Part shown: positions 24,968-33,619 of the stretch, piece after piece
Position numbering within the stretch: the stretch's first letter is position 1
How the letters are laid out: the number at the start of each line of letters is the position of its first letter
Assembly (NCBI GenBank): GCA_943333505.2
Contig: CALQTN020000023.1
Location: forward strand, 1-54,887
Reading direction: 5' to 3'
DNA length: 54,887 bases
DNA from: Asaia bogorensis
Lineage (GTDB): Bacteria; Pseudomonadota; Alphaproteobacteria; Acetobacterales; Acetobacteraceae
Made by a program: the position numbers and the translations under genes
Notes under the pieces: generated by a model
Databases searched by the model: none
Told to the model about the DNA's origin: nothing
Seen by the model: only the letters and a program-made list of their open reading frames with translations

Positions 24968-25825
24968 ATGGATGCCGCCGCGTTGCCCTTGACCAATAAG
25001 CCTGCGCGCTCCGGGGTGGACATCCATCCGAGCGCCATCGTCGCCCCGCAAGCCATTCTTGGCACCAATGTCCGGATCGGGCCGTTCTGCACTGTCGGTC
25101 CCGATGTCAGCATCGGCGATGGCACTCGCCTGATTTCCCACGTCGTGGCCGATGGTCATACCGCGATCGGCGCTGACGCGACGCTCTATCCGTTCTGCAG
25201 CATCGGGCTTCCGCCGCAGGATCTCAAATACAAGGGCGAGCCCACCCGAACCGAAATCGGCGCGGGAACGCTGGTGCGCGAACACGTCACCGTCCATCGC
25301 GGCACCCTCACCGGCCATGGGCTGACCCGGGTCGGCGCCAATTGCATGCTGATGTCCACCGCTCATATCGCCCATGACTGCCAGCTCGGCGACAATGTCA
25401 TTATCGCCAGCAACACCATTCTCGGTGGCCATGTCTCCATCGACGATGGCGCCATCCTTGGCGGCGGGGCGGCGATCCATCAATTCGTCCGCATCGGTCG
25501 CGGCGCGATGATCGGCGGAGTCTCCGGCGTTGAGGCCGATGTGATCCCGTTCGGCACCGTGCTCGGCAATCGCGCCCGGCTCGGCGGCCTGAATGTGATC
25601 GGGTTGCGCCGGCGCGGCTATGACCGCGCCGCAATCCGAGAATTGCGCGCCGTGTTCCTGGAATTGTTCCGCAGCGAGGGCATTTTCGCCGACCGGTTGG
25701 CTGAATTGCAGGGGCAGACCAATCCCGGGCCATTGGTGGCAGAAATGCTTGCCTTCATCACCGCCCCCAGCAAGCGTGGCCTGATCCGCGCCAGCAAAGC
25801 GGTGGATGTGGAAGACGATAGCTGA
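24968..25825 (+). CDS. lpxA: UDP-N-acetylglucosamine O-acyltransferase
   Basis: First step of lipid A synthesis. The 285-residue left-handed beta-helix enzyme starts at IHPSAIVAPQAILG, has YPFCSIGLPPQDLKYKGEPT (specificity region), TVHRGT, the catalytic-histidine region STAHIAHDCQLGDN, and GLNVIGLRRRGYDRAAI before the C-terminal helical domain. The first ~17 residues are an extra tail. ATG 24968 lacks a strong ribosome-binding site but fits the homology. lpxI follows after eight bases. Confidence 0.96.
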   Translation: MDAAALPLTNKPARSGVDIHPSAIVAPQAILGTNVRIGPFCTVGPDVSIGDGTRLISHVVADGHTAIGADATLYPFCSIGLPPQDLKYKGEPTRTEIGAGTLVREHVTVHRGTLTGHGLTRVGANCMLMSTAHIAHDCQLGDNVIIASNTILGGHVSIDDGAILGGGAAIHQFVRIGRGAMIGGVSGVEADVIPFGTVLGNRARLGGLNVIGLRRRGYDRAAIRELRAVFLELFRSEGIFADRLAELQGQTNPGPLVAEMLAFITAPSKRGLIRASKAVDVEDDS

Positions 25826-25833
25826 CCGGGGCA

Positions 25834-26670
25834 ATGCGCAAACTTGGCATCCTCGCCGGCAGCGGCCCGCTACCTGGGCGGGTCGGTGCCGCCGCGCGCG
25901 CCGCTGGCCGCGAGGTGTTCGTCGTCGGGCTCGAAGGCTTTGCCGAACGCCCAGTCATCACCCCATTTGACCATCAAGTGATCCGCCTCGGTGCTGCAGG
26001 CCAGATTATCGCCGCACTCAAAGCCGAGGGCTGCCAGGACCTGGTGATGATCGGACCGATCCGCCGTCCGTCGCTGCTTAATATGCGGCCGGATGCGGAA
26101 GGTGCCCGTCTGCTCGCCCGGATCGGCCGCGCCGCCTTTGCGGGCGATGACGGTTTGCTGAAAGCGGTGATCCGCATCCTCGGCGAGGAAGGATTTTCCG
26201 TCATCGGCGCCCAGGACATCCTGGGCGAAGCGCTCGGCCCAGCCGGTTTATTGACAGCCACCGCCCCCGATGCCCAGGCGATGGCCGATATCGTGCGTGG
26301 CGTGGCGGTCGTCAAAATGCTCGGCGCCGCCGATACCGGCCAGGGCTGCGTGGTTCAGCAGGGTCTGGTGATCGCGCTTGAAGCCATTGAGGGCACTGAT
26401 GCGATGCTGCAACGCGCGGGGACTTTGCGCCGGCCTGGCCCCGGCGGTGTGCTGGTGAAGTTGCTGAAGCCCGGCCAGGACCGTCGCGCCGATCTGCCGA
26501 CCATCGGCCCGGTAACCATCGCACAAGCAATTGCGGCAGGTCTGCGGGGGGTGGCGTTCGAGGCGGAAGCCACTATTCTGGTCGCGCGGTCCGAAAGCAT
26601 TGCCGCCGCCAACCAAGGCGGTGTCTTCCTGCTCGGTATCGACCCCAATAATTTCGGAGCCCCAACATGA
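25834..26670 (+). CDS. lpxI: UDP-2,3-diacylglucosamine diphosphatase LpxI
   Basis: Hydrolyses UDP-2,3-diacylglucosamine to lipid X, the role LpxH has in enterobacteria. The 278-residue protein matches the LpxI (formerly DUF1009) family: LGILAGSGPLPGRV at the N-terminus, GEALGPAGLLTATAPD and GQGCVVQQGLVIALEAIEGTDAML (as two adjacent motifs), and LVKLLKPGQDRRADLPTIGP. The aspartate in EGTDAM and DLPTIG are family-conserved. The gene follows lpxA as in most alphaproteobacteria, but lpxB is not next: a glyoxalase gene overlaps the stop instead (ATGA). Confidence 0.95.
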   Translation: MRKLGILAGSGPLPGRVGAAARAAGREVFVVGLEGFAERPVITPFDHQVIRLGAAGQIIAALKAEGCQDLVMIGPIRRPSLLNMRPDAEGARLLARIGRAAFAGDDGLLKAVIRILGEEGFSVIGAQDILGEALGPAGLLTATAPDAQAMADIVRGVAVVKMLGAADTGQGCVVQQGLVIALEAIEGTDAMLQRAGTLRRPGPGGVLVKLLKPGQDRRADLPTIGPVTIAQAIAAGLRGVAFEAEATILVARSESIAAANQGGVFLLGIDPNNFGAPT

Positions 26671-27062
26671 GTGAGCCCAACAGCTACCTGCATACCATGC
26701 TGCGGGTCGGCAATCTGGAACGCAGCGTCAAATTCTACATGGACGCGTTCGGCATGAAGGAACTGCGCCGCCACGACGTCCCGGACGGGAAATACACCCT
26801 GGTTTTCCTCGGCTACGGCGAAAACCCGCTGCACACCCAACTCGAACTCACCTACAACTATGGTGTCGAGAGCTACGATATCGGCACTGGTTTCGGCCAT
26901 CTCGCGATTGGCCTGCCCGATGTCTATGCCGCATGCGACAAACTGCGCGCTGCTGGTGCCAAAATTACCCGGGAGCCCGGGCCGGTGAAATTCGGCACGA
27001 CGGTGATCGCGTTTGTTGAAGACCCGGACGGGTATAAGATCGAACTCATACAGCGCGGGTAA
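26667..27062 (+). CDS. gloA: Lactoylglutathione lyase (glyoxalase I)
   Basis: Isomerises the hemithioacetal of methylglyoxal and glutathione to S-lactoylglutathione. The 131-residue protein has HTMLRVGNLERSVKFYMDAFGM (metal ligand His9), ELTYNYG with a metal glutamate, GFGHLAIGLPD with a metal histidine, and EDPDGYKIELIQ with the last glutamate. All four metal ligands of the Ni-type enzyme are present. Its ATG overlaps the lpxI stop, so it is translated from the lipid A operon, an unusual position for gloA. A hairpin follows the stop. Confidence 0.95.
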   Translation: MSEPNSYLHTMLRVGNLERSVKFYMDAFGMKELRRHDVPDGKYTLVFLGYGENPLHTQLELTYNYGVESYDIGTGFGHLAIGLPDVYAACDKLRAAGAKITREPGPVKFGTTVIAFVEDPDGYKIELIQRG

Positions 27063-27065
27063 TCT

Positions 27066-27095
27066 GAACAGCGGCGCGGCAGGACATCGCTGTTC
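27066..27095. terminator. Possible hairpin terminator after gloA
   Basis: Perfect 8-bp stem GAACAGCG (27066-27073) / CGCTGTTC (27088-27095), no T-run. The 138-bp gap to the convergent gpt gene also holds acccgc/gcgggt (27183-27198). Apart from these, nothing recognisable is seen in 27096-27182. Confidence 0.4.
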
Positions 27096-27200
27096 TGTCG
27101 CTGCTACCCGTCGAAATCCGCCTGTGCCATCAAATCCTGGGGCGTCCGGGCACGCATAATCGGGCTGCGCCAACGCAATTCCACCCGCAATGGCGGGTCG

Positions 27201-27701
27201 TCATCCGCCGGGCCCCAAGGCCTTGTCGCGTTTCACCAACGGTATCGCGGCCTGCAACTCGGTGTCCCATGGGAACAGGATCCAAGTATCCTGGCTCACC
27301 TCGGTAACATAGTCGTCGACCAGCGGCTTGCCTTCGGGCTTGGCGTAGATGGCGGCGAAATGCGCCTTGGGCAGCAGCGCACGCACAATTTTCGCGGTCG
27401 TTCCGGTATCCACCAGGTCATCGATCACGAGAAATCCGGTGCCATCGCCCGCGGCGGTTGGATATTTGGTTACCACCGGCTCGGCGCGCGCCTGGGCGTT
27501 ATCGCCGTGATAGGTCTGGATTGACACGCTTTCGACCAACCGCACATCCAACTCCCGCGCCACAATCGCCGCCGGGATCAAGCCACCACGGGTCACCGCC
27601 ACCACCCCGATGAACGGACCTTTCTCGATCAACCGCCAGGCCAACGCGCGACCATCGCGATGGAGTTGGTCCCAGGTGACCGTGTAGTAGCGCTGCGTCA
27701 T
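27201..27701 (-). CDS. gpt: Xanthine(-guanine) phosphoribosyltransferase
   Basis: Salvages xanthine or guanine with PRPP to the nucleotide. The 166-residue type I phosphoribosyltransferase has VTRGGLIPAAIVARELD, the PRPP loop FLVIDDLVDTGTTAKIV (residues ~93-109), and WILFPWDTELQ as in enteric Gpt. ATG 27701 overlaps the csaA stop by one base (TGATG) and has GGAGG nine bases upstream, which fixes this start over a TTG three bases earlier. The enzyme contributes purine salvage in the same window as the de novo purC-purL operon. Confidence 0.93.
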   Translation of the reverse strand: MTQRYYTVTWDQLHRDGRALAWRLIEKGPFIGVVAVTRGGLIPAAIVARELDVRLVESVSIQTYHGDNAQARAEPVVTKYPTAAGDGTGFLVIDDLVDTGTTAKIVRALLPKAHFAAIYAKPEGKPLVDDYVTEVSQDTWILFPWDTELQAAIPLVKRDKALGPGG

Positions 27702-28036
27702 CAAAACATCCTCCCGCCATTGGAAACCACCAGGTCCGGGTTCAGCAGCACCACGGCACCATTGTCGTCCGGCACGCCCAAAGTCAGCACCTCGCTGATA
27801 AACTTGCCGATCTGGCGCGGCGCAAAATTCACCACCGCCACCACCTGGCGCCCGATCAGGACGTCAGGCGTATAATGCACGGCGATCTGCGCCGATGATT
27901 TCTTCACTCCGATCTCTCCACCGAAATCGATCCATAGCTTGATCGCCGGTTTGCGGGCTTCCGGATAGGGCTGGGCATCGATTACGGTGCCCACCCGAAT
28001 GTCGATCCGCTCAAAATCCTCATAACTTGCCACCAT
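27701..28036 (-). CDS. csaA: CsaA-like tRNA-binding-domain protein
   Basis: A 111-residue single OB-fold protein related to the tRNA-binding domain of methionyl-tRNA synthetase and Arc1p. It shows FERIDIRVGTVIDAQPYPEARKPAIKL (adjacent blocks), SSAQIAVHYTP, VAVVNFAPRQIGKFISEVLTLG, and VLLNPDLVVSNGGRMF, the full CsaA pattern. In Bacillus the family was described as a chaperone with export-related activity; a tRNA- or RNA-binding role is inferred from the fold. ATG 28036 follows AAGGTGGG. It is translationally coupled to gpt and divergent from the gamma-glutamyltransferase gene. Confidence 0.92.
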   Translation of the reverse strand: MVASYEDFERIDIRVGTVIDAQPYPEARKPAIKLWIDFGGEIGVKKSSAQIAVHYTPDVLIGRQVVAVVNFAPRQIGKFISEVLTLGVPDDNGAVVLLNPDLVVSNGGRMF

Positions 28037-28124
28037 TGCGCCCACCTTGCTGCCTGTCCTGCTTGCCAAGCGCGCCGCGCCGAGGCAAGCGTCTACAATC
28101 AGTTTCGACACGAAAGGGGCGCAA

Positions 28125-29720
28125 ATGCGCGATTTCCAACTCCCAGGCCGCAGTCCGGTCTACGCCAACTCCGGTATGGCCGCGACATCAATGCCAGCGG
28201 CGACCTTGACCGCGCTCGATGTGCTGCGCGCCGGCGGCAACGCGCTTGATGCGGCAGTGGCGGCGGTGGCCGTGCTATGCGTGATCGAACCCGCCTCGAC
28301 CGGCATTGGCGGCGATTGCTTCTGCCTTTACGCCCCTGCGAACGAGGGCAAGGTATACGCCATGAACGGCTCCGGCCGCGCGCCGGCCGCAGCCAACATC
28401 GATTTCTTCGAAGCCGCCCAGATGGCGGCGCCGATCAATACCTCGGCCCATTCGGTCACGGTGCCCGGCGCAATCTCGGCGTGGGAAGCATTGCTGGGCC
28501 GCTTCGGCAGCAAGGGCTTCGATGAATTGCTGCGCCCGGCGATCAACATGGCCGAAAATGGCTGGCCGGTGCACCCCAAGGTCGCCAAGGATTGGGCGGG
28601 CAGCATCGACAAATTGCGCCTTGGCAGTTCGCACGACTTCCTGCCCGGTGGCGGCGCGCCCAAATCGGGCGACATGTTCCGCCTGCCGGCGCTCGCCGCG
28701 ACGCTCAGGAAAATCGCCCGCGACGGATCGCGCGGCTTCTATGAAGGCGCGGTCGCCGCCGACATCGTCGCCACGTTACGCGCGCGCGGCGGGTTGCACA
28801 CCGAAGAAGATTTCTTCAACGGCCGCAACGTCGCCCAGTTCGTTGATCCGATCACCTTGTCCTGGCACGGCCACGATGTCTGGCAATGCCCGCCCAACGG
28901 CCAGGGCCTGCTGGTGCTGATGCTGCTCGGCATGCTGGAAGGCTACGGCGATGCGCCGGACGGCCCGATGGGGGTGACGCGGATCCACCGTCATCTCGAA
29001 GCCGCCCGCCTTGCCTACCGCGACCGTGACAGCTTCCTTGCCGACCCGTCGCTTGCCGATGTGCCAGTGGAAAAATTGCTGGACCGGAAATATCTCGGGG
29101 ATTTGCGTAAGCTGATCCGTGATGATCGCGCAATGTCGACCCTGCCCGATGCGGGCTCGGCCAGTCCGGTCCATGCCGACACGGTCTATCTTTCGGTCGT
29201 CGATAAGGACGGCAATGCGTGTTCGTTCATCAACTCGCTGTTCCAGGGCTTTGGGTCAGGCATCCTCGCCCCCAATGCCGGCGTGATGCTGCAAAACCGT
29301 GGCTTCGGCTTCCGCTACGAACGCGGCCACCGCAACTGCATCGCCGGCAACAAGCGCCCGATGCACACGATCATCCCTGGCATGGTGACCCAGAATGGCC
29401 GCGCGGTCATGCCTTACGGGGTTATGGGCGGACATTACCAACCCGTCGGGCAAAGCTGGTTCCTCGATAATTTCCTGCGCTACGGCATGGATATCCAGGA
29501 GGCGATCGATTTCCCGCGCATCTTCGGCTACCAGGGACCGATCGACGCCGAGCGCGGCTTCCCGGCCAGCGTCAGCAACGGGCTGCGCGCGCTGGGGCAT
29601 GATGTGCAGGAAGCCACAGCGCCACATGGTGGCGGGCAGGCGATTTATATCGACCACGCCCGCGGGGTATTGGTCGGTGGGTCTGATCCACGGAAGGATG
29701 GGCTTGCACTGGGATACTAA
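28125..29720 (+). CDS. ggt: Gamma-glutamyltransferase family protein
   Basis: An Ntn-hydrolase-type protein of 531 residues that should self-cleave before a nucleophilic threonine (in HADTVYLSVVDKDGNACSFINS, Thr at about residue 347) and transfer or hydrolyse gamma-glutamyl groups, e.g. of glutathione. Other motifs are ALDAAVAAVAVLCVIEP, GIGGDCFCLY, HSVTVPGA, and the substrate loop SGILAPNAGVMLQNR. No signal peptide is apparent, so it is probably cytoplasmic, like the GGT-like acylase or hydrolase forms. ATG 28125 follows GAAAGGGG. A hairpin element separates it from a GST gene, so both may act on glutathione conjugates. Confidence 0.9.
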   Translation: MRDFQLPGRSPVYANSGMAATSMPAATLTALDVLRAGGNALDAAVAAVAVLCVIEPASTGIGGDCFCLYAPANEGKVYAMNGSGRAPAAANIDFFEAAQMAAPINTSAHSVTVPGAISAWEALLGRFGSKGFDELLRPAINMAENGWPVHPKVAKDWAGSIDKLRLGSSHDFLPGGGAPKSGDMFRLPALAATLRKIARDGSRGFYEGAVAADIVATLRARGGLHTEEDFFNGRNVAQFVDPITLSWHGHDVWQCPPNGQGLLVLMLLGMLEGYGDAPDGPMGVTRIHRHLEAARLAYRDRDSFLADPSLADVPVEKLLDRKYLGDLRKLIRDDRAMSTLPDAGSASPVHADTVYLSVVDKDGNACSFINSLFQGFGSGILAPNAGVMLQNRGFGFRYERGHRNCIAGNKRPMHTIIPGMVTQNGRAVMPYGVMGGHYQPVGQSWFLDNFLRYGMDIQEAIDFPRIFGYQGPIDAERGFPASVSNGLRALGHDVQEATAPHGGGQAIYIDHARGVLVGGSDPRKDGLALGY

Positions 29721-29727
29721 GCCAAAG

Positions 29728-29869
29728 GAAGGTCTTCTTTGTTTGAAAACAAAGAAGCAAAAAAACTTCCGACTCTGTTGCCGTTGGCATGGGACTGCGG
29801 TTAGCTCCCACGCCAACGGCAACCAAGTATTAAAAAGTTTTTTTGGTTATTTTTGTTTACAAAAAGAAC
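29728..29869. repeat. Dispersed hairpin element, copy 3 (most complete)
   Basis: Left hairpin 29734-29757: perfect 11-bp stem cttctttgttt / aaacaaagaag, loop GA. caaaaaaactt (29758-29768) is matched by aagtttttttg (29835-29845). Centre hairpin: 18-bp stem 29777-29794 / 29806-29823 (GTTGCCGTTGGCATGGGA) with one mismatch. Right hairpin 29846-29869, gttatttttgt / acaaaaagaac with one mismatch. It lies between two same-direction genes. Confidence 0.88.
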
Positions 29870-29900
29870 TGCTCAACTAACCTAACCAGGGAGAAAACCA

Positions 29901-30512
29901 ATGAAATTCTACGACAGCGTCGGCCCCAACCCCCGCGTGGTCCGCATCTTCGCCGCCGAAAAGGGCATCACCCTCGACAGCACCAAGATCGATCTGCGTG
30001 GCGGGGAAAACCGCCAGCCGGCCTACATGGCCAAGAACCCGTTCGGGCAGCTGCCGTGCCTGGAACTCGATAACGGCCAGGTGATTTCCGAGATTACCGC
30101 GCTCTGCGAATATCTCGATGAAATCGGTGGTGGCACGTCCTTGATCGGCACCAATGCGGTCGAGCGTGCGGAAACCCGCATGTGGGTGCGCCGTATCGAT
30201 CTCAACATCATCGAGGCGATCGGCGCCGGCTTCCGCTTCGGCGCGGGCCTGAAGATGTTTGAGAACCGCATCCACTGCATCCCGCAGGCCGCCGATGACT
30301 TCAAGGCGATCGCGCAGGAATGGCTGGTCAAGCTCGACGCCATGATCGCCGGGCGCAGCTACATCGTCGGCGATCGCATGACGTTGGCTGATATTCTGCT
30401 GTGCGTGTTCCTGGAATTCGGTGCCCAGGTCGGCCAGCCGATCAACCCGGACAACAAGAACATTGTCGCATTGGTGGAACGGATGAAGGCACGGCCAAGC
30501 TCGGCCGCGTAG
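29901..30512 (+). CDS. gst: Glutathione S-transferase
   Basis: A 203-residue soluble GST. The N-terminal thioredoxin-like domain has MKFYDSVGPNPRVVRIFAAEKG (residues 1-22, adjacent blocks), the cis-proline in NPFGQLPCLE and the glutathione-binding SEITALCEYLDE; the C-terminal helical domain has SYIVGDRMTLADILLCVFL with the N-capping box. Substrate is unknown; the first tyrosine or serine (Tyr4 / Ser6) could activate the thiol. GGGAGA precedes ATG 29901. It follows the gamma-glutamyltransferase gene in the same direction and ends 15 bp from a convergent hydrolase gene. Confidence 0.92.
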   Translation: MKFYDSVGPNPRVVRIFAAEKGITLDSTKIDLRGGENRQPAYMAKNPFGQLPCLELDNGQVISEITALCEYLDEIGGGTSLIGTNAVERAETRMWVRRIDLNIIEAIGAGFRFGAGLKMFENRIHCIPQAADDFKAIAQEWLVKLDAMIAGRSYIVGDRMTLADILLCVFLEFGAQVGQPINPDNKNIVALVERMKARPSSAA

Positions 30513-30527
30513 GGGATTACTGGCCGC

Positions 30528-31238
30528 CTACCCCACCGCGACGATGGTGGGGTAGATCCGGTAACGGCGTTTTGCGGCCCGACCAGCGCTGACGAAATGG
30601 GCGTATCCAGACGAGAGGCGACCCTCGGCAACCGCGGCGGCAACATCAGGATGGCGACGCAGGTAATCGGCCTCGTCGAAAACTGCCATCTCGGATGCGG
30701 GAGAAAAGCCGGGGCCAGCCAGGAAGGTCGTGATCAACGTCGCCACCTGGTCCCAACCAGCCGGGGACAAATGCGGTTCGTGGCCGACCCCTGCCAGCAC
30801 GCGAACCTGCACGACCGACGACAGTTGGTAGCGCTCGGTCAGGTCTGCACCACCATAGACGTCGTCGGCGCCTTGCAGGATCAACGTCGGAACGCTGAGA
30901 CGGGCGAGATGGGCAAACCGCCCATACTCCAGCACCAAGTCTGGGTTCTGGAACGGATACCCCAGACAAACCACCGCGCGCAGCCTGCGCTGCAACGCCA
31001 GAATTGTCGCCAGCCGCCCCCCGCTGGACCGCCCGATCAGCACGACATTCGGGCTGGGATCGAGGCGGGAGGCGACGTGCTCCAAACGTTCGGCGAGCAC
31101 CGTCGGCCACCCCATCGGCTCGAAGCACGCTGCCTGAGCGCGCAGATTGGGGAGACGGGCACAGAGTGCCGCCTCAACCCATTCATCTTGCGGGTAGCTG
31201 TCGCCGGCAAGGAAATAGGTCGGGAACGGACCGATCAC
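30528..31238 (-). CDS. Alpha/beta hydrolase with C-terminal NPDVAAAV-type module
   Basis: A 236-residue protein. The first ~190 residues are an alpha/beta hydrolase: VVLIGRSSGGRLA is the nucleophile elbow (GxSxG with Ser in GRSSG), LILQGADDVYGGADL holds the acid, and AGVGHEPHLSPAGW the histidine. The last ~45 residues (DEADYLRRHPDVAAAVAEG, then SGYAHFVSAGRAAKRRY) form a short helical module seen at the ends of some glycosyltransferases and surface-polysaccharide proteins. GTG 31238 with GGAGG just upstream is a better start than the open frame before it. It lies 43 bp downstream of the zinc dehydrogenase gene. Confidence 0.75.
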   Translation of the reverse strand: MIGPFPTYFLAGDSYPQDEWVEAALCARLPNLRAQAACFEPMGWPTVLAERLEHVASRLDPSPNVVLIGRSSGGRLATILALQRRLRAVVCLGYPFQNPDLVLEYGRFAHLARLSVPTLILQGADDVYGGADLTERYQLSSVVQVRVLAGVGHEPHLSPAGWDQVATLITTFLAGPGFSPASEMAVFDEADYLRRHPDVAAAVAEGRLSSGYAHFVSAGRAAKRRYRIYPTIVAVG

Positions 31239-31281
31239 CCTGCCCTCCGCCGGGTCATGGCCAATCAATGCTGCAGGGTCG

Positions 31282-32364
31282 TTACCGCCACGGCTCCACG
31301 AGAATCTTTGCGTGCAGTTCGGGGTTTGCCAAATCGGCAAACGCCCCGGCAACCCCATCCAGCCCGACCTTGCCCGTGATCAGCGGTGCGACATTGATCA
31401 GCCCTTCGGCAATATGGCGCAGGCTATCGGCATATTCCTCACGCGAGTAGCCCAGCACGAATTGCAGGTTGAGTTCCTTGGCAATGCCGAAAAAGGGTTC
31501 GAACCGGTCGCCTTCCATGCAGACGCCCACCACCACGATGCGCGCGCCGACCGACGCGCCGCCCATAACCTGCTCGATCAAACCGGGCACGCCAACGCAT
31601 TCGAAAATCACCCCCGGACGCCGTTTGGACGGGTTGCCGAACAGGATCTCGTAACGGCTGGGGTTAAAATCGGCCGGCGTTGCCGCGTCGATCCAGGATT
31701 TATAGGGCGATTGGGCCGCTGGATCGATCACGATATCGGCGCCCATTTTCTGCGCCAGCGCCCGTCGCCCCGGCGAGAAATCGGCAGCAATGATCGGATG
31801 CACGCCCTTGATCTTGAGCGCGGCAATCACCGCCAAACCAACCGGGCCGCAGCCGATCACCAGCGGCACATCGTCGTGTTCGAGCCGCGCCTTCTGCACG
31901 GCGTGCCAGCCCACCGCCATCGGCTCGGTGAGGGCTGCGTGTTCAGCGGATAATCCGTTGGGGATCGCCAGCAGCAAGCGCTCGGCCAGGACCATGTGCT
32001 CGGCATAGCCGCCGGCGTGATCGTTGGCATAGCCAAGGCCGATCACATTGGTGCCTTCGATGGTGGCCGGGATCGAGGTTACCAGGGTGCCGGGCTTGAA
32101 TGTGCCGGCGTTGCCAGGGCCGTTTTCGATCACCTCGCAGCAGAATTCATGGCCGAACACCACATCGCGATCCGGGTCCATCACGAACCGGCTGCCGGAG
32201 CGACGGGATACGTCGGTGAACTGGCGGGTGAACTTCGCGGCGTGCAGATCGGAGCCGCAAATGCCGCAGCAAATGGTCTTCACCAACACCTGGCCGGCCA
32301 TCGGCTTGGGGTCGGCGATGGTGTCGACCTGAATTTTGCCTTGCCTGAATACCGCTGCGCGCAT
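31282..32364 (-). CDS. Zinc-binding medium-chain dehydrogenase
   Basis: A 360-residue alcohol/polyol dehydrogenase-type enzyme. GICGSDLHAAKF and GHEFCCEVI hold the catalytic zinc ligands. VIGCGPVGLAVIAALK is the NAD-binding Rossmann motif, followed by IIAADFSPGR with an acidic residue consistent with NAD. The usual four-cysteine structural zinc lobe is absent, as in sorbitol/threonine dehydrogenase-like forms. ATG 32364 follows GGGGAG. It is downstream of two glycosyltransferase-like genes and upstream of the hydrolase, all leftward, so a role in sugar-alcohol or polysaccharide metabolism is possible but not shown. Confidence 0.85.
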   Translation of the reverse strand: MRAAVFRQGKIQVDTIADPKPMAGQVLVKTICCGICGSDLHAAKFTRQFTDVSRRSGSRFVMDPDRDVVFGHEFCCEVIENGPGNAGTFKPGTLVTSIPATIEGTNVIGLGYANDHAGGYAEHMVLAERLLLAIPNGLSAEHAALTEPMAVGWHAVQKARLEHDDVPLVIGCGPVGLAVIAALKIKGVHPIIAADFSPGRRALAQKMGADIVIDPAAQSPYKSWIDAATPADFNPSRYEILFGNPSKRRPGVIFECVGVPGLIEQVMGGASVGARIVVVGVCMEGDRFEPFFGIAKELNLQFVLGYSREEYADSLRHIAEGLINVAPLITGKVGLDGVAGAFADLANPELHAKILVEPWR

Positions 32365-32380
32365 GGTTCGCTCCCCTTGT

Positions 32381-33619
32381 TCAGTTCGCCTCGTGCCAGG
32401 CGCCGATGATATCCTCCACCAACGCGGCCCAATCGCCAACCCTGGGCCGGCGAAACAGCCGCATCGTCGGATACCAAGGGCTTCCGGGGCGATCGCGTAG
32501 CCAGCGAAAATCACTTGGCCCCGGCAGCAACAGCCATACCGGCCGCCCCAACGCACCGGCAAGATGCGCGATCGAGGTATCGACGCAAATCACCAGATCC
32601 ATCGCCGCCACCAGGGACGCGGTTGCGTCGAAATCACGCGTCTCCGGATGGAGAACAATCCTGTCGAAGGTCGCCGCGTCGGCGCGCTCGGCCGGCTGCA
32701 CCGGCAGATGCAGGACATGAAACTCCGCGTCCACCCGCTCCAGCAACGGGCGCAACGCGGCCAGGGTGGTGGAACGCTGCCGGTCAAGCGGGTGGTTGGG
32801 ATTGCCTGACCAGGCAAGGCCTATACGCGGACGAATACGGGGCCCAAGCGCCGCGGGCACGGCGGACAGATAGGGCGTTGCGCCGGGGATTGTCGCAAGC
32901 TCGGTCCGGAACGCGCGCGGCAGGCTCATCATCGGGACATGCAGCGCGAACGCCGGCGGGGTTTCCCCATGCGGCACCACAAGATCGGCGAGCGGTTCCA
33001 GCAGCTTGATTAACTGCGAATAGACCTGCACGATCACATAGGCGCCGCGTTCGCGCAGCATCGGCAGATAGCGCGCCATCATAATGTTATCGCCAAGACC
33101 CTGTTCGCCCGAAACCAGAATCCGCCGGTCCCGCAAGTCGGTATCGCCGCGCCACGGCACGTATTTGCCTTTCGGCCGCCACTCGCCCATGCGCTGATCT
33201 TCGAGCCGCGCTTCAAAACCCATGAAGCCATCCCGCAACTGCCCCATGCCGAGCAGGGTCAACCCCCGCCCCAGTCTGGCCTGAACATCACGCGGGTCGA
33301 TCGCCAGCAGCCTCTCGAACCACGGCAACGCATCCTCGTGCCGCCCAAGGCGCAGCAGCGCCTCGCCCATGCTGGTATAGCTCGGCAGATGCGCCCGATC
33401 TGCCGAAGCCGCCTGTCCGGCCCACACCAGCGCCTCCTCCGGACGGTTCAGATCGAGCAGCGCCAGCGCGATATTGAAGCGCAGCGACATATCGTTCGGC
33501 GCAAGGTGCACGGCACGCCGATAGGCTTCGAGGGCGGCAGCCGGCTGCTTGCCCTCGCGCAGCCGATGGCCCTCGGCAAGCCATTCCGCAATCGACGCAG
33601 GCCCTGCCGCTTCAGCCAA
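32381..33619 (-). CDS. TPR-repeat protein with GT9/ADP-heptosyltransferase-like domain
   Basis: A 412-residue cytoplasmic protein. Residues ~10-140 are TPR repeats (GKQPAAALEAYRRAVHLAPND; PEEALVWAGQAASADRAHLP; RHEDALPWFERLLAIDPRD). Residues ~160-400 resemble the C-terminal half of glycosyltransferase family 9: RILVSGEQGLGDNIMMARYL, GLAWSGNPNHPLDRQRST, and DLVICVDTSIAHLAGALGRPVW with the typical D-SxxxH-A-A-G motif. It may glycosylate a protein or a surface glycan. The start is TTG 33619, which overlaps the end of the GT61-like gene by eight bases; no ATG is available nearby. Confidence 0.82.
   Translation of the reverse strand: MAEAAGPASIAEWLAEGHRLREGKQPAAALEAYRRAVHLAPNDMSLRFNIALALLDLNRPEEALVWAGQAASADRAHLPSYTSMGEALLRLGRHEDALPWFERLLAIDPRDVQARLGRGLTLLGMGQLRDGFMGFEARLEDQRMGEWRPKGKYVPWRGDTDLRDRRILVSGEQGLGDNIMMARYLPMLRERGAYVIVQVYSQLIKLLEPLADLVVPHGETPPAFALHVPMMSLPRAFRTELATIPGATPYLSAVPAALGPRIRPRIGLAWSGNPNHPLDRQRSTTLAALRPLLERVDAEFHVLHLPVQPAERADAATFDRIVLHPETRDFDATASLVAAMDLVICVDTSIAHLAGALGRPVWLLLPGPSDFRWLRDRPGSPWYPTMRLFRRPRVGDWAALVEDIIGAWHEAN

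Noticed and set aside
27063-27200. Short minus-strand reading frame (ending MAQADFDG) after gpt
   Set aside because: No standard start in frame apart from internal TTG or GTG codons, overlaps gpt, no recognisable family.
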